Below, one piece after another: positions 34,414 to 44,458 of a DNA stretch of 64,000 nt. Each line of letters opens with the position of its first letter. Position 1 is the first letter of the stretch. The stretch is from NCBI RefSeq assembly GCF_004345645.1, contig NZ_SLWS01000005.1, forward strand, positions 620,001-684,000, written 5' to 3'. The notes under the pieces were generated by a model. It had not been told where the DNA came from. It did no database searches and worked only from the letters and a program-made list of their open reading frames with translations. The position numbers and the translations under genes were made by a program. The stretch comes from Actinocrispum wychmicini. GTDB taxonomy: Bacteria > Actinomycetota > Actinomycetes > Mycobacteriales > Pseudonocardiaceae.

Positions 34414-37376
34414 GGCTGCACAGCTTGGAAGTCGCCGCCTTCGGTCCCTACCCGGGACATGAGGCAGTGGACTTCGACATGCTCGGCGCGGACGGACTGT
34501 TCCTGCTGCACGGCGAAACCGGCGCAGGCAAGACGACCCTGCTCGACGCCATTGCTTTCGCGCTGTTCGGACGCGTACCTGGCGTGCGCAACGATGCGCG
34601 CAGGCTGCGGTGTGACTACGCGGACGACAACACGCTTACCGAGGTCAAGCTTGAACTCACAGTTCAGGGACACCGGTTGCTGATCGCGCGGAGTCCCGAG
34701 TACGAGCGGCCGAAGAGGCGCGGCGAGGGGACCACGAAACAGCAGGCCAAGGTCTCGCTCACGTGGGTCGGCGACCCGCCCAGCGGCTTCGAACGTGACG
34801 GTCTGCTCCGGATTGAAGAGGTCGCGCGCACGGTCGAGCGGCTGCTGGGGATGACGGCCGAGCAGTTCTTCCAGGTTGTCCTGTTGCCGCAAGGGGAGTT
34901 CGCACGGTTCCTGCGTGCGGAGACCACCGAACGGGAACGGTTGCTGGAAAAACTGTTCGGCACGGACCGGTTCGCCAAGGTTGAGGAGTGGTTCCGGGAT
35001 CGCCGGACCGAGCGCGGCCGGGTGCTGGAAGGCCGGCGGGCGAACGCGATGCGTCTGGTGGCGAGGGTTGCCCAGGCGGCGGGCGAAGAGCCGCCGGAGG
35101 ACCAGTCGGCGGACGACGAATGGCTTGGAGTGATCGCCGAACGTCTCGGCGCCGCCGAGTCCGACGCGCGAGAAAAGGCCAAGCTTGCAGGGGAAACAGC
35201 GGCCACAGCCGAGCAAGAGCTGAATCGCGGACGAGAATTGTCGGTGCGCGTCGGTAGGCTGCGAACCGCACAGGCCGAACTGGCCGAGTGCGACGATATG
35301 CGGCCACAACAGCAGGAGTGGATCGCCGAGCGGGCGAGCGCCCGGCGCGCAGTTCCTGTGGTGGTGGCCAACCGTGCGGCGGTTCAGGTGCGCGCCGAAC
35401 TGGAACACGCCGAGAAGGCTTTGTCCGACGCGACGGACATGGCCAAACGAGCCGGTTTTCACCGGATGGAGGCGGAGGAGTCGTTGCTCCGCGAGGAATC
35501 CGCACGCCTGCGTGAGGAAGCAGGTGGGTTGGCCCAACTGATCGAGGAGGTGAAACACCAGAAGAAAGCACAGACCAGGCTGACCAGGCTGATCAACGCC
35601 GAATGGGACGCGGACGTCAAGGTCGACGACCTGGAGGCCGAGCTCATGGCGCTGCCGCAGCAGCTCAAGTCGGCGCACGAACGGCTCGCGCTCGCCAGAG
35701 AGGCAGCCGCGCGGCTCGACGGGCTGACTGCTCGCAGAACGGAGCTTGCCAACCGGATCGCCTTACGCCACAAGCTCGTGGACGCCGAGGTCGCGGTGAC
35801 TCGGACGGAGAAAGGGCTGCTCTCGGCGGTCGACGCGCACCAGCAGGCGCGCGAACGGTCGCTGGCCTTCCGGGCCCGCCGGTTGGAAGGCATGGCCGCG
35901 GAGCTGGCGAGTCGGCTCACGGCTGGCGAGCCGTGCCCGGTGTGCGGCTCGGCCGAGCACCCAGACCGAGCCCGGGCTGTGCCTGGGGCGGTCAGCGAGG
36001 CTGAGGAGTCGGCCGCGTCCACTGCCGAGCAGGAGGCGCAGGCGATCCGAGCGGCGGCGGAACGCGCGCACCAGGCGGCCGTGTTGGACGTGGCCGGGCT
36101 GCGGGAGCGGCTTGGCACAACGTCGGCCGAGGACGAGACGGCCGAACTGTCCAGAGTGGACGAAGAGGCCGAGTCGGCGGCCGCGCTGGCGGCTGGGCGT
36201 GAGCCGGACATGGCGCGCGTCAGCGAGCTGGACGCGCGGACGGCGTCGATCTCCGGTCTGCTGTCCGCGGCCAAGCAAGAGCTGGTCAGCCTGCGTACCG
36301 AACGCGAACAACTCGGCAAAGTCGTCGAGGCGCGGGCCAAACGCCTGGACCCGGCGCGCGGTGAGTACCCGGACGTCCGGGCTCGTCGCGAACACTTGGT
36401 GGCGATGGCTGACGCGGTGACAGAGCTGCTGCACGCGCGCAGCGAGTGCAGTCGGCTGCAGTCACGGTTGGCTACGCAGGAAGCCGGGGTGCAGGCTGCG
36501 GCGATGGAGGCGGGCTTTGACGGGCTGGACTTTGCGCTGGACGCTGCCCGCGACGAGTTGCGCCTGGCCGACCTGGACCGGATGACCAGCGAGCTGGACA
36601 ACCGGCGAGCCGCCGCGCGCGCCGTGCTTGCCGAGCCCGAACTGGCCGGTGTCGACGCCGACGCCGAGATCGACCTGGCGGGGCTGACGGCTGAGCTGGG
36701 CTCCGCACGCGAGGTTGCCGAGGCCGAGGTGGCCGTGTTGCGCGAGGTCGAACGCCGGTCGGCGGACGTGCGGGCACTGGCGATGCGGTTGCGCGCCGAA
36801 TGGACCGCGCTCGAGCCGATGGAGGCAGAGCAGGCGGAGTTGGCTGCGCTGACCGACGTGGTGAACGGGCGTGGGCAGAACGCGCGCCGGATGTCGTTGC
36901 GCTCATACGTGCTGGCGGCACGCTTGGAGGAGGTCGCGGTCGCTGCCACCGCGCGGTTGAGCCGGATGAGCCAAGGCCGGTACTCGTTCGTGCACTCAGA
37001 CGCGGCCGGGGCACACGGCACCCGAGGCGGACTCGGGCTGGACGTCCTGGACGACTACTCGGGAAAGGTGCGACCGGCCAAGACCCTCTCCGGTGGCGAA
37101 TCCTTTCTGGCCTCCCTCGCGTTGGCACTGGGCCTGGCGGACGTCGTGGCAGCGGAAACCGGGGGAGCCCTGCTGGACACACTGTTCGTGGACGAGGGCT
37201 TCGGCACACTGGACGCGGACACCCTGGACGAGGTCATGGACACATTGGACGAGTTGCGAGCGGGTGGGCGCGTGGTCGGACTGGTGTCCCATGTGGAGGA
37301 ACTACGGCAGCGGATCCCGGTGCGACTGCGGGTTCGGAAGGCTCGGGCCGGATCTCGACTCGAGATCGTCGCCTAG
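34410..37376 (+). CDS. sbcC: Exonuclease subunit SbcC (SMC-like ATPase)
   Basis: A 988-residue Rad50-like protein. Walker A GETGAGKT is at 35-42, followed by the Q-loop region QVVLLPQGEFARFLRA, long coiled coils on both sides of the zinc hook CPVC (C509, C512), the signature LSGGESFLASLALALGLAD, and Walker B LFVDEGFGTLD with the D-loop. It is the ATPase partner of SbcD, to which it is coupled by ATGA overlap. Runs past its stop into a repeat region. Confidence 0.96.
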   Translation: MRLHSLEVAAFGPYPGHEAVDFDMLGADGLFLLHGETGAGKTTLLDAIAFALFGRVPGVRNDARRLRCDYADDNTLTEVKLELTVQGHRLLIARSPEYERPKRRGEGTTKQQAKVSLTWVGDPPSGFERDGLLRIEEVARTVERLLGMTAEQFFQVVLLPQGEFARFLRAETTERERLLEKLFGTDRFAKVEEWFRDRRTERGRVLEGRRANAMRLVARVAQAAGEEPPEDQSADDEWLGVIAERLGAAESDAREKAKLAGETAATAEQELNRGRELSVRVGRLRTAQAELAECDDMRPQQQEWIAERASARRAVPVVVANRAAVQVRAELEHAEKALSDATDMAKRAGFHRMEAEESLLREESARLREEAGGLAQLIEEVKHQKKAQTRLTRLINAEWDADVKVDDLEAELMALPQQLKSAHERLALAREAAARLDGLTARRTELANRIALRHKLVDAEVAVTRTEKGLLSAVDAHQQARERSLAFRARRLEGMAAELASRLTAGEPCPVCGSAEHPDRARAVPGAVSEAEESAASTAEQEAQAIRAAAERAHQAAVLDVAGLRERLGTTSAEDETAELSRVDEEAESAAALAAGREPDMARVSELDARTASISGLLSAAKQELVSLRTEREQLGKVVEARAKRLDPARGEYPDVRARREHLVAMADAVTELLHARSECSRLQSRLATQEAGVQAAAMEAGFDGLDFALDAARDELRLADLDRMTSELDNRRAAARAVLAEPELAGVDADAEIDLAGLTAELGSAREVAEAEVAVLREVERRSADVRALAMRLRAEWTALEPMEAEQAELAALTDVVNGRGQNARRMSLRSYVLAARLEEVAVAATARLSRMSQGRYSFVHSDAAGAHGTRGGLGLDVLDDYSGKVRPAKTLSGGESFLASLALALGLADVVAAETGGALLDTLFVDEGFGTLDADTLDEVMDTLDELRAGGRVVGLVSHVEELRQRIPVRLRVRKARAGSRLEIVA

Positions 37377-38454
37377 GCCGAATCGGCGAGATGGTCCAGT
37401 CTGATTCGACGACTGGGGCGGATGTGAAACAGGGTTCGCTGCGGCGGACTGGTCGGAGTACTCCCGGGGTTTGGCGGGAGAGAGGATGCGCTCGGTAGTT
37501 TGATCCGTCTACCTGCGGCGAGGGCATTCCCAAGGCCAGGTAGGGCTCGAGTGGTGGGGGTGGCTGCTGGTCGGGAGTTGCGGGTGGCGGCGGGAACTGG
37601 TGGGTGTGGGTGGCTGAGTTGTCGGGCAGGGGTGGGTGGTAGCCCCAGCTGGCTGAACTCGTGGCGACAGCGGCAGGTCAGGTGGGCCCGGGTGGTGAGG
37701 TGGTTGGTCGGGCGCTGCGAGCGATGGCGGAATTGGTGGGTGCGGGTGGTTGAAGTGGTGGGCAGGGGCGGCGGATCCGGAGATCGTGGGCGACGCGTTG
37801 CTCGCGGCGCTGGCGGCCAACCGGTCCGCGGAGTTGGAGCGGGGTGTCAGCCAGTTTGGTATGGCCGGTGGTTGGGCTTTGGGGATGGGTGGTGGCCGAT
37901 GTGGGGAGTGGTCGGTAGTGGACTGGCCAGGTGGTGTGGTGGGTGTGGCAGGTGAGTGGACCCTGGCCAAGGTGGGAGTGGTGCGTGTGTGGGCCTGGCC
38001 AGGTGCGTGAGTGGGTTTGGCCAAAGTGGATGTGGCGGGTCACTGGGGCCCGGCCAGGTGGGTGTGGCGGGTCAGTGGGCTTGGCCAAGGTGGGAGTGGT
38101 GCGTGAGTGGGCCTGGCCAGGTGGGTGAATGGGCCTGGCCAAGGTGGGTGTGGTGGGTGAATGGGCCTGGCCGGGTGGTTGTAGTGGGTCAGTGGGGCCT
38201 GGCCGGGTGGATATGGCGGGTCACTGGGGCCCGGCCAGATGGGTGTGGTGGGTGAGTGGCTTGGCCGGATGGGGGTGTTGCGCCAGTGGGCCTGGCCAGG
38301 TGCGTGAGTGGGCCTGGCGAGGTGGGTGAATGGGCTTGGCCAAAGCGGTTGTGGTGGATGAGTGGGCCTGGCCGGGCTGGGTGTGGCGGGACAATGGGGC
38401 CTGGCCAGATGGATGTGGTGGGTTAGCAGGGCTTGGCCGGGTGGGTGTGGTGGG
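37377..38454. repeat. 1.1-kb gene-free minisatellite, TGGGCCTGGCCAGGTGGGTG-type units
   Basis: No gene is supported. From about 37926 to 38440 there are about 18 imperfect copies of a unit centred on (C/T)TGGCC(A/G)(A/G)G followed by TGGGTGTGGTGGGT(G/C)A(A/G)TGGG, roughly every 30 bp; the + strand is strongly G- and T-rich. The left part (37540-37800) has looser GGTGGGTG runs. A patch at about 37770-37860 reads DPEIVGDALLAALAANRSAEL in one frame and may be a gene remnant. Open frames across the satellite are products of its composition. Confidence 0.85.
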
Positions 38455-39765
38455 TTAGTGGATTTGGTCGAGGTGCATGCTGGCGTAGGAACGCCAGGGG
38501 CTCCAGGATTCTGAGCCGGCTGTTTCGGACAGCATGATGTCTGGGGCGCCTAGGACTCTCATCAGGATGTAGTTTGTCGTCTTTTGTTTTACGCCGTAAG
38601 AATTCAGGGTTTCGGTGAGGGTTTGGGGGTCTGAGCCGACGTGGATGTCGAGGGTTCCGTTGGCGATTGCGGTGGCTACTGCTTGCGGGGTTCCGGTGGT
38701 GTTTTCCGCTATCGCTTTCGCGGTGGGGAAGAGGGTGGTCAGTTCTCCGTCGGGTTGGGGGAGGGGGTCGCCCAGGTTGATCAGGGTTTCTTGGGGGACC
38801 AGGGTTTTCAGGAGGGTTTCGGTGCCGTCGACGCTGCCCGGCAGGCGCAGGCCCGGTCTGTTCGCGACCAGGGGGGCGAGTTGGGGGTCGGTGGCGAGGG
38901 CTTCGTCGACCGCGCAGGGATCGGCGTCCAGGTCGAACAGGCGGCGGAGGCGGGCGACGGCGCTGCCCAGGTCACGCATGTCCGACAGCCTCAGGGTGCA
39001 GTCGATGTGGTCGGGCATGGAGATCAGGCGGGCGGTGGCTGTGCCGTGGGGGAGGCGGAGGGTTCGGGCGTACCTGTCGGTGACCGATTCGACTCCGGGG
39101 AGGGCTTCCCGGCGGAAGAAGTCGAGGAGGCCGGCGGCGTCGAACGGCTTTCGGAAGGCCAGGCGGAGGCTGACTTTCCCGGCTGCCGCCGTGGGGCGGC
39201 GGCGGTGGGCACCGACGCGTAGTTGGGTGGGCGTGGCGGCGAAGACCGCGCGGATCGTGTCGTTGAACTGGCGGATGCTGGCGAAACCCGAGGCGAACGC
39301 GATGTCCGCGAAGGGCATGTTCGTGGTTTCGATGAGCAGTCGGGCCGAGTGGGCGCGGTGCGCGCGGGCCAGGGCGAGGGGGCTGGCGCCCAGCTCCGCC
39401 ATGAGCATCCGGGTGACGTGCCGTTCCGAGTAGCCGAGGCGGGTGGCGAGGCCGGTGACGCCTTCCCGCTCGACCACGCCGTCCGAGATCAGTCGCATGG
39501 CGCGTCCGGCCAGGTCGGCGCGGAGATTCCACTCGGGTGAGCCGGGCACCGCGTCGGGCAGGCAGCGGCGACACGCTCGGTAACCGGCTGCTTGCGCGGC
39601 GGCCGCTGTGGCGTAGAACTCGACGTTCCTGCGCTTCGGGGTGGTCGCCGGGCAGGACGGACGGCAGTAGATCCCGGTGGTGCGGACCGCCAGGATGAAC
39701 TGGCCGTCGAAACGTGCGTCCCTGGCGGCGACGGCCCGGTATCCGCGTTCGGTGTCGACGAGCAT
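38455..39765 (-). CDS. alkA: Ada-type methyl-sensor/AraC regulator fused to a degraded AlkA glycosylase domain
   Basis: A 436-residue protein. Residues 1-80 are the Ada zinc/methyl-acceptor domain with all four cysteines (GIYCRPSCP, C34 and C38; CRRC, C65 and C68). Residues 85-185 are an AraC-type double helix-turn-helix, and 195-300 the AlkA N-terminal domain. The C-terminal HhH-GPD region is aberrant: where related proteins have the hairpin GVGPWTA and then the catalytic Asp, this one reads YGVKQKTTNYILMRVLG (390-406) followed by APDIMLSETAG, with no equivalent Asp, and is some 60 residues shorter than mycobacterial homologues. Regulation by alkylation seems intact; base excision is doubtful. 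Confidence 0.85.
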   Translation of the reverse strand: MLVDTERGYRAVAARDARFDGQFILAVRTTGIYCRPSCPATTPKRRNVEFYATAAAAQAAGYRACRRCLPDAVPGSPEWNLRADLAGRAMRLISDGVVEREGVTGLATRLGYSERHVTRMLMAELGASPLALARAHRAHSARLLIETTNMPFADIAFASGFASIRQFNDTIRAVFAATPTQLRVGAHRRRPTAAAGKVSLRLAFRKPFDAAGLLDFFRREALPGVESVTDRYARTLRLPHGTATARLISMPDHIDCTLRLSDMRDLGSAVARLRRLFDLDADPCAVDEALATDPQLAPLVANRPGLRLPGSVDGTETLLKTLVPQETLINLGDPLPQPDGELTTLFPTAKAIAENTTGTPQAVATAIANGTLDIHVGSDPQTLTETLNSYGVKQKTTNYILMRVLGAPDIMLSETAGSESWSPWRSYASMHLDQIH

Positions 39766-39864
39766 GATCCGAGGCTACGTCCGGTCCGGCACGTCGACTA
39801 GCGGGAATCAGACATGGGGCTGCGGGGGAAATGACCAGGGCAGGGTGCACATAGACTCGTGGCC

Positions 39865-40944
<1,080 letters not shown>

Positions 40945-41059
40945 TGCGGAGTTCCCTCGGCGGCGGGTGATCCTGTTGGATGTGAACAAGTCTGGCGGCA
41001 CTGTCCAGGTGGGACTAGCCTCTCCGGCGGAGCAGTCCGACGACTGAGAGGCGGCGGCT

Positions 41060-41449
41060 ATGAGTGGCCGTGTCGTTCATTTCGAGATCCCGTTCGAGGA
41101 CGGTGACCGGGCGCGCGAGTTCTACCGGGAGGCGTTCGGCTGGAACCTCATGGTGATGCCTGAGGTCAGCTACACGATGGCGGCGACCGGACCCATGAAC
41201 GAGCAGGGTAGGACGACTGAACCCGGGTACATCAACGGCGGCATGTTCGACCGGAGCCTCGGTGACGCCGCCGGCCCGGTGGTCACCATCGAGGTCGACA
41301 ACGTCGACGACGCCCTCGCCACGATCGAGAAGCTGGGCGGGACCACGGTCGCCGGCCGCACCGCGGTCGGGGACATGGGCTTCTCCGGCTACTACAAGGA
41401 CACCGAAGGCAACATCATGGGCCTCTGGGAGACCGCGCGCCAGGTCTAG
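41060..41449 (+). CDS. VOC family protein
   Basis: A 129-residue glyoxalase-fold protein: VVHFEIPFEDGDRAREFYREAFGWNL, GPVVTIEVDNVDDALATIEKLGG and a terminal DTEGNIMGLWE with the usual metal-site glutamate. The substrate is unknown. It is preceded by GAGAGGCGG and stands as a single gene between ychF and the convergent phhB. Confidence 0.88.
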   Translation: MSGRVVHFEIPFEDGDRAREFYREAFGWNLMVMPEVSYTMAATGPMNEQGRTTEPGYINGGMFDRSLGDAAGPVVTIEVDNVDDALATIEKLGGTTVAGRTAVGDMGFSGYYKDTEGNIMGLWETARQV

Positions 41450-41506
41450 GGGCCGACGCCACCGCGGAAACGTCCGAGTTCAGGGCGTTCCGCGGCGACG
41501 CCGTGG

Positions 41507-41803
41507 TTACCCGGCGAGTGCGTCCAGCACGGTGTCGATCTCGGCGGCGAGAGCGACGTCCTTCGAGGTCAGCCCGCCCGCCGAGTGGGTGCTCAGGTGG
41601 AACACCAGGGTCCGCCACCGGATGTCGATGTCCGGGTGGTGGTCGTCGTTCTCCGCGATCTCCGCGACCCGGTTCACCACCTGGATCGCCTGGACGAAGG
41701 AAGCCAGCTCGGCGGAACGCACCAGGGTCGCCCCGTCCCGGCGCCAGCCGGGCAGGTGGCTGAGGGCGTCGTCGATCTGGTCTTCGGTGAGCAGTTCGGC
41801 CAT
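41507..41803 (-). CDS. phhB: 4a-hydroxytetrahydrobiopterin dehydratase (PCD/DCoH)
   Basis: A 98-residue protein with the family hallmark DDHHPDIDIRWRTLVFHLSTHSAGGLTSKD. It dehydrates pterin-4a-carbinolamine and may instead support molybdopterin metabolism, since no aromatic amino-acid hydroxylase is in the window. Full family length; ATG 41803. It diverges from the thiamine operon. Confidence 0.93.
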   Translation of the reverse strand: MAELLTEDQIDDALSHLPGWRRDGATLVRSAELASFVQAIQVVNRVAEIAENDDHHPDIDIRWRTLVFHLSTHSAGGLTSKDVALAAEIDTVLDALAG

Positions 41804-41835
41804 CCGTCAATAGTGCATCTATGCTCAATGTTCTG

Positions 41836-41926
41836 CCACGGGAGTCCGGTCGTGCCGGGCTGAGAGGAGAGCAACCAGCTCTCGACCGTACGAACCTGAT
41901 CCGGGTCATGCCGGCGCAGGGACGGG
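41836..41926 (+). promoter_or_regulatory. TPP (thi-box) riboswitch
   Basis: The conserved thi-box elements occur in order: ACGGGAGTCC, GGGCTGAGAGG, then GAACCTGATCCGGGTCAT and GCCGGCGCAGGGA. The ribosome-binding GGGAGG (41924-41929) begins at its 3' edge, 4 nt before the thiB ATG, and no terminator hairpin intervenes, so control is probably at translation initiation. Thiamine diphosphate binding would shut off the importer. Confidence 0.95.
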
Positions 41927-41933
41927 AGGACGG

Positions 41934-42932
41934 ATGTTTCGACGCGCTGTCGTCGCGTTGGTGCTGGTCACAGCGGGGTGTTCGTTGTCAGGCGGGGACA
42001 GCCAGCCGGCTGACGTCACCTTGGTCACCCACGATTCCTTCACGGTACGCAAGGAGTTGCTCGACGAGTTCCAGAAGACCACCGGGATCAAGGTCGACGT
42101 CCGCAAGACCGGGGACGCCGGCGCGTTGACCAACCAACTCGTGCTGACCAAGGCGAACCCGATCGGCGACATCGCGTACGGGGTGGACAACACGTTCGCC
42201 TCCCGCGCCTTGCAGGAGAACGTGTTCCAGCCGTACCAGAGCCCGGACGCCGCCAACGGCCCACAGCGCTACCAGGCGGACGGCAGCAACCGGCTCACCG
42301 CGGTCGACGTGGGCGACGTCTGTGTGAACGTGCACACGGCCGGGTTGAAGGGTGTGCCTGAGCCCAAGACGTACGAGGACCTCGCCGACCCCAAGTACAA
42401 GGACATGCTCGTCGTCGAGAGCCCGGCGACCAGCTCACCCGGCCTGGCGTTCCTGTTCGGCACGGTCAAGCACTTCGGGCCGAGCGGCTGGCAGGACTAC
42501 TGGAGGAGGCTGAAGGCCAACGGCGTCCAGGTCGTCGACGGTTGGGAGGTGGCGTACAACCAGAGCTTCTCCGGCACCGGCAAGGGAACCAGGCCGGTCG
42601 TGGTGTCCTACGCGTCGTCACCGGCCGCGACCCCGGGCACCAGGGCTTTGCTGGACACGTGTTACCGGCAGATCGAGTACGCGGGTGTGCTGACCGGCGC
42701 GAAACACCCTGACCAGGCCAAGAAGGTCCTGGACTGGCTCATTTCCCAGCAGTTCCAGGCCGAGGTCGCCGACCAGATGTACGTCTACCCGACGCGGGAC
42801 GGCGTGGCGCTGCCGGACGCGTGGAAGCAGTCCGCGCCCTTGCCGACGGACGCGCCCGCGCTGTCCTCGGACGAAGTCCAGCAGAACCGGGAGAACTGGG
42901 TCAACCAGTGGCGTTCGCTCGTCCAAGGGTAG
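41934..42932 (+). CDS. thiB: Thiamine ABC transporter substrate-binding lipoprotein
   Basis: A 332-residue periplasmic-type binding protein with lipobox VTAGC near residue 16. The core DVTLVTHDSFTVRKELLDEF, GDIAYGVDNTFASRAL and KTYEDLADPKYKDMLVVESPATSSPGLAFL match the ThiB/iron-type class that binds thiamine or its phosphates. The TPP riboswitch directly upstream settles the substrate. First gene of thiBPQ; its end overlaps the next start. Confidence 0.95.
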   Translation: MFRRAVVALVLVTAGCSLSGGDSQPADVTLVTHDSFTVRKELLDEFQKTTGIKVDVRKTGDAGALTNQLVLTKANPIGDIAYGVDNTFASRALQENVFQPYQSPDAANGPQRYQADGSNRLTAVDVGDVCVNVHTAGLKGVPEPKTYEDLADPKYKDMLVVESPATSSPGLAFLFGTVKHFGPSGWQDYWRRLKANGVQVVDGWEVAYNQSFSGTGKGTRPVVVSYASSPAATPGTRALLDTCYRQIEYAGVLTGAKHPDQAKKVLDWLISQQFQAEVADQMYVYPTRDGVALPDAWKQSAPLPTDAPALSSDEVQQNRENWVNQWRSLVQG

Positions 42933-44458
42933 GCGGTGTCCTGGTGGCGTTGGTGCCACTGGGATTCCTCACCTTGTTCTTCGCATGGCCGGTGGTCGCG
43001 ATCATCGGCCTCGGCCTGCGCGGCAACGTCATCGACACGCTCGCAGCCGCGGACACCTGGCGGTTGGTGGGGTTCACGGTCGGGCAGGCAGCGGCGGCAA
43101 CGGTGGTCGCCCTGCTGGCCGGGATGCCGTTGGCGTTCCTTCTCGCGCGCACGAGGTTGCCTGGATTGAGGCTGGTCAGGGCGGTGATCCTGGTGCCGTT
43201 CGTCCTGCCGACGGTGGTGGTCGGGCTGGCGTTCCGGTCGCTGATGCCGGACGGCGGGGTGTTGTCCATCGTCCTCGCCAACAGTTTCTTCAACGTCGCC
43301 GTGTTCGCGCGGACCGTCGGCGGCATGTGGTCCACTGTGGACAGACGGGCCGAGGATGCCGCGCGTGCCCTCGGAGCCACCAAAATAAGGGCGTTCACAT
43401 CGGTGACGTTGCCCGCGCTCGCCCCGGCGATCGGGTCCGCCGCTGCCGTGGTCTTCCTGTTCTGCTCCACGAGCTTCGGCGTCGTGCTGATCCTGGGCGC
43501 GGCCCGGTTCCGCACCCTGGAGACCGAGATCTACCTGCGTACGGTCCAGCTGTTCGACCTGCCCGGCGCGGCCGCCCTGTCGCTGCTGCAACTGGCTGCC
43601 GTGATCACGGCGTTGACGATCGGCGCGATCGCCAGGCGCCGCAGGGAAGCGGCGGTGAAACGTCGGGCGTCGCAGGCACGCAGGCCGGTCGGCGGCGAGT
43701 GGATTGTCGTGGGGTTGGCGTACGGTGTGGTCGCACTGCTGTTGACACCCATCGTGAGCCTGGTCGGCCAGGCCAGTTGGGCCGGTTTTCGCGCGCTCGG
43801 CGGGACCGGGCATGACAACAGCCTGGAAGTGTCCGGTGTGGACGCTGTGGTGAACTCGCTGCGGACGGCCACGGACGCGACCGTCCTCGCGATGGTTCTC
43901 GGCGTCCTCTCGGCCATTGCGCTGACGCGGCTCAAACGGACCGTCGAGGTGATGGACGTGGCCATGATGCTCCCGCTCGGAGTTTCGGCGGTCACGGTCG
44001 GCTTCGGCTACCTCGTCACGTTGGACGCGCTGCCCGGCGACCTGCGGACGTCACCGCTGTTGGTGCCGTTGGCCCAGGCCATCGTGGTCACCCCGCTGGT
44101 TGTCAGGGTCCTGGTGCCGGTGCTGCGGTCGATCGACGACCGGCTCAGACAGGCCGCCGGCACCCTCGGCGCGAGCCCGTGGCGGGTGTGGCGCGAGGTT
44201 GACCTGCCGCTCGCCAGTCGGGCGCTGGTCACGGCCGCCGCGTTCGGCTATGTCGTGGCGCTCGGCGAGTTCGGGGCGACGAGTTTCCTGGCCAGGCCGG
44301 ACCGGCCGACCCTGCCGGTGGCGATCGGCCGCCTGATTTCGCGGCCGGGCGAGCTGAACAACGAGATGGCGTACGCCGCGTGCACGCTGTTGATCGTCGT
44401 CACCGTAGCGGTCGTCGTGCTGGTCGAACGGTTCCAGACGGCCGTGGGGGAGTTCTGA
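42908..44458 (+). CDS. thiP: Thiamine ABC transporter permease
   Basis: A 516-residue double-permease with two BPD-type halves, each with the EAA-loop motif: RAEDAARALGATKIRAFTSVTLPAL and RLRQAAGTLGASPWRVWREVDLPLA. About twelve transmembrane helices are visible. GTG 42908, 25 bp inside thiB, is taken as the start because it leaves a short cytoplasmic N-terminus; GTG 42944 with AGGCGG 7 nt upstream is a good alternative. Its stop TGA shares an A with the thiQ ATG. Confidence 0.92.
   Translation: MAFARPRVGGVLVALVPLGFLTLFFAWPVVAIIGLGLRGNVIDTLAAADTWRLVGFTVGQAAAATVVALLAGMPLAFLLARTRLPGLRLVRAVILVPFVLPTVVVGLAFRSLMPDGGVLSIVLANSFFNVAVFARTVGGMWSTVDRRAEDAARALGATKIRAFTSVTLPALAPAIGSAAAVVFLFCSTSFGVVLILGAARFRTLETEIYLRTVQLFDLPGAAALSLLQLAAVITALTIGAIARRRREAAVKRRASQARRPVGGEWIVVGLAYGVVALLLTPIVSLVGQASWAGFRALGGTGHDNSLEVSGVDAVVNSLRTATDATVLAMVLGVLSAIALTRLKRTVEVMDVAMMLPLGVSAVTVGFGYLVTLDALPGDLRTSPLLVPLAQAIVVTPLVVRVLVPVLRSIDDRLRQAAGTLGASPWRVWREVDLPLASRALVTAAAFGYVVALGEFGATSFLARPDRPTLPVAIGRLISRPGELNNEMAYAACTLLIVVTVAVVVLVERFQTAVGEF

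Noticed and set aside
37750..38329. Several short frames in the minisatellite
   Set aside because: They translate the repeat itself (Gly/Trp/Val-rich) and overlap in several phases, so no single product is supported.
37926..38440. Possible CRISPR array
   Set aside because: Units are imperfect, adjacent and have no unique spacers of constant length; there are no cas genes nearby.
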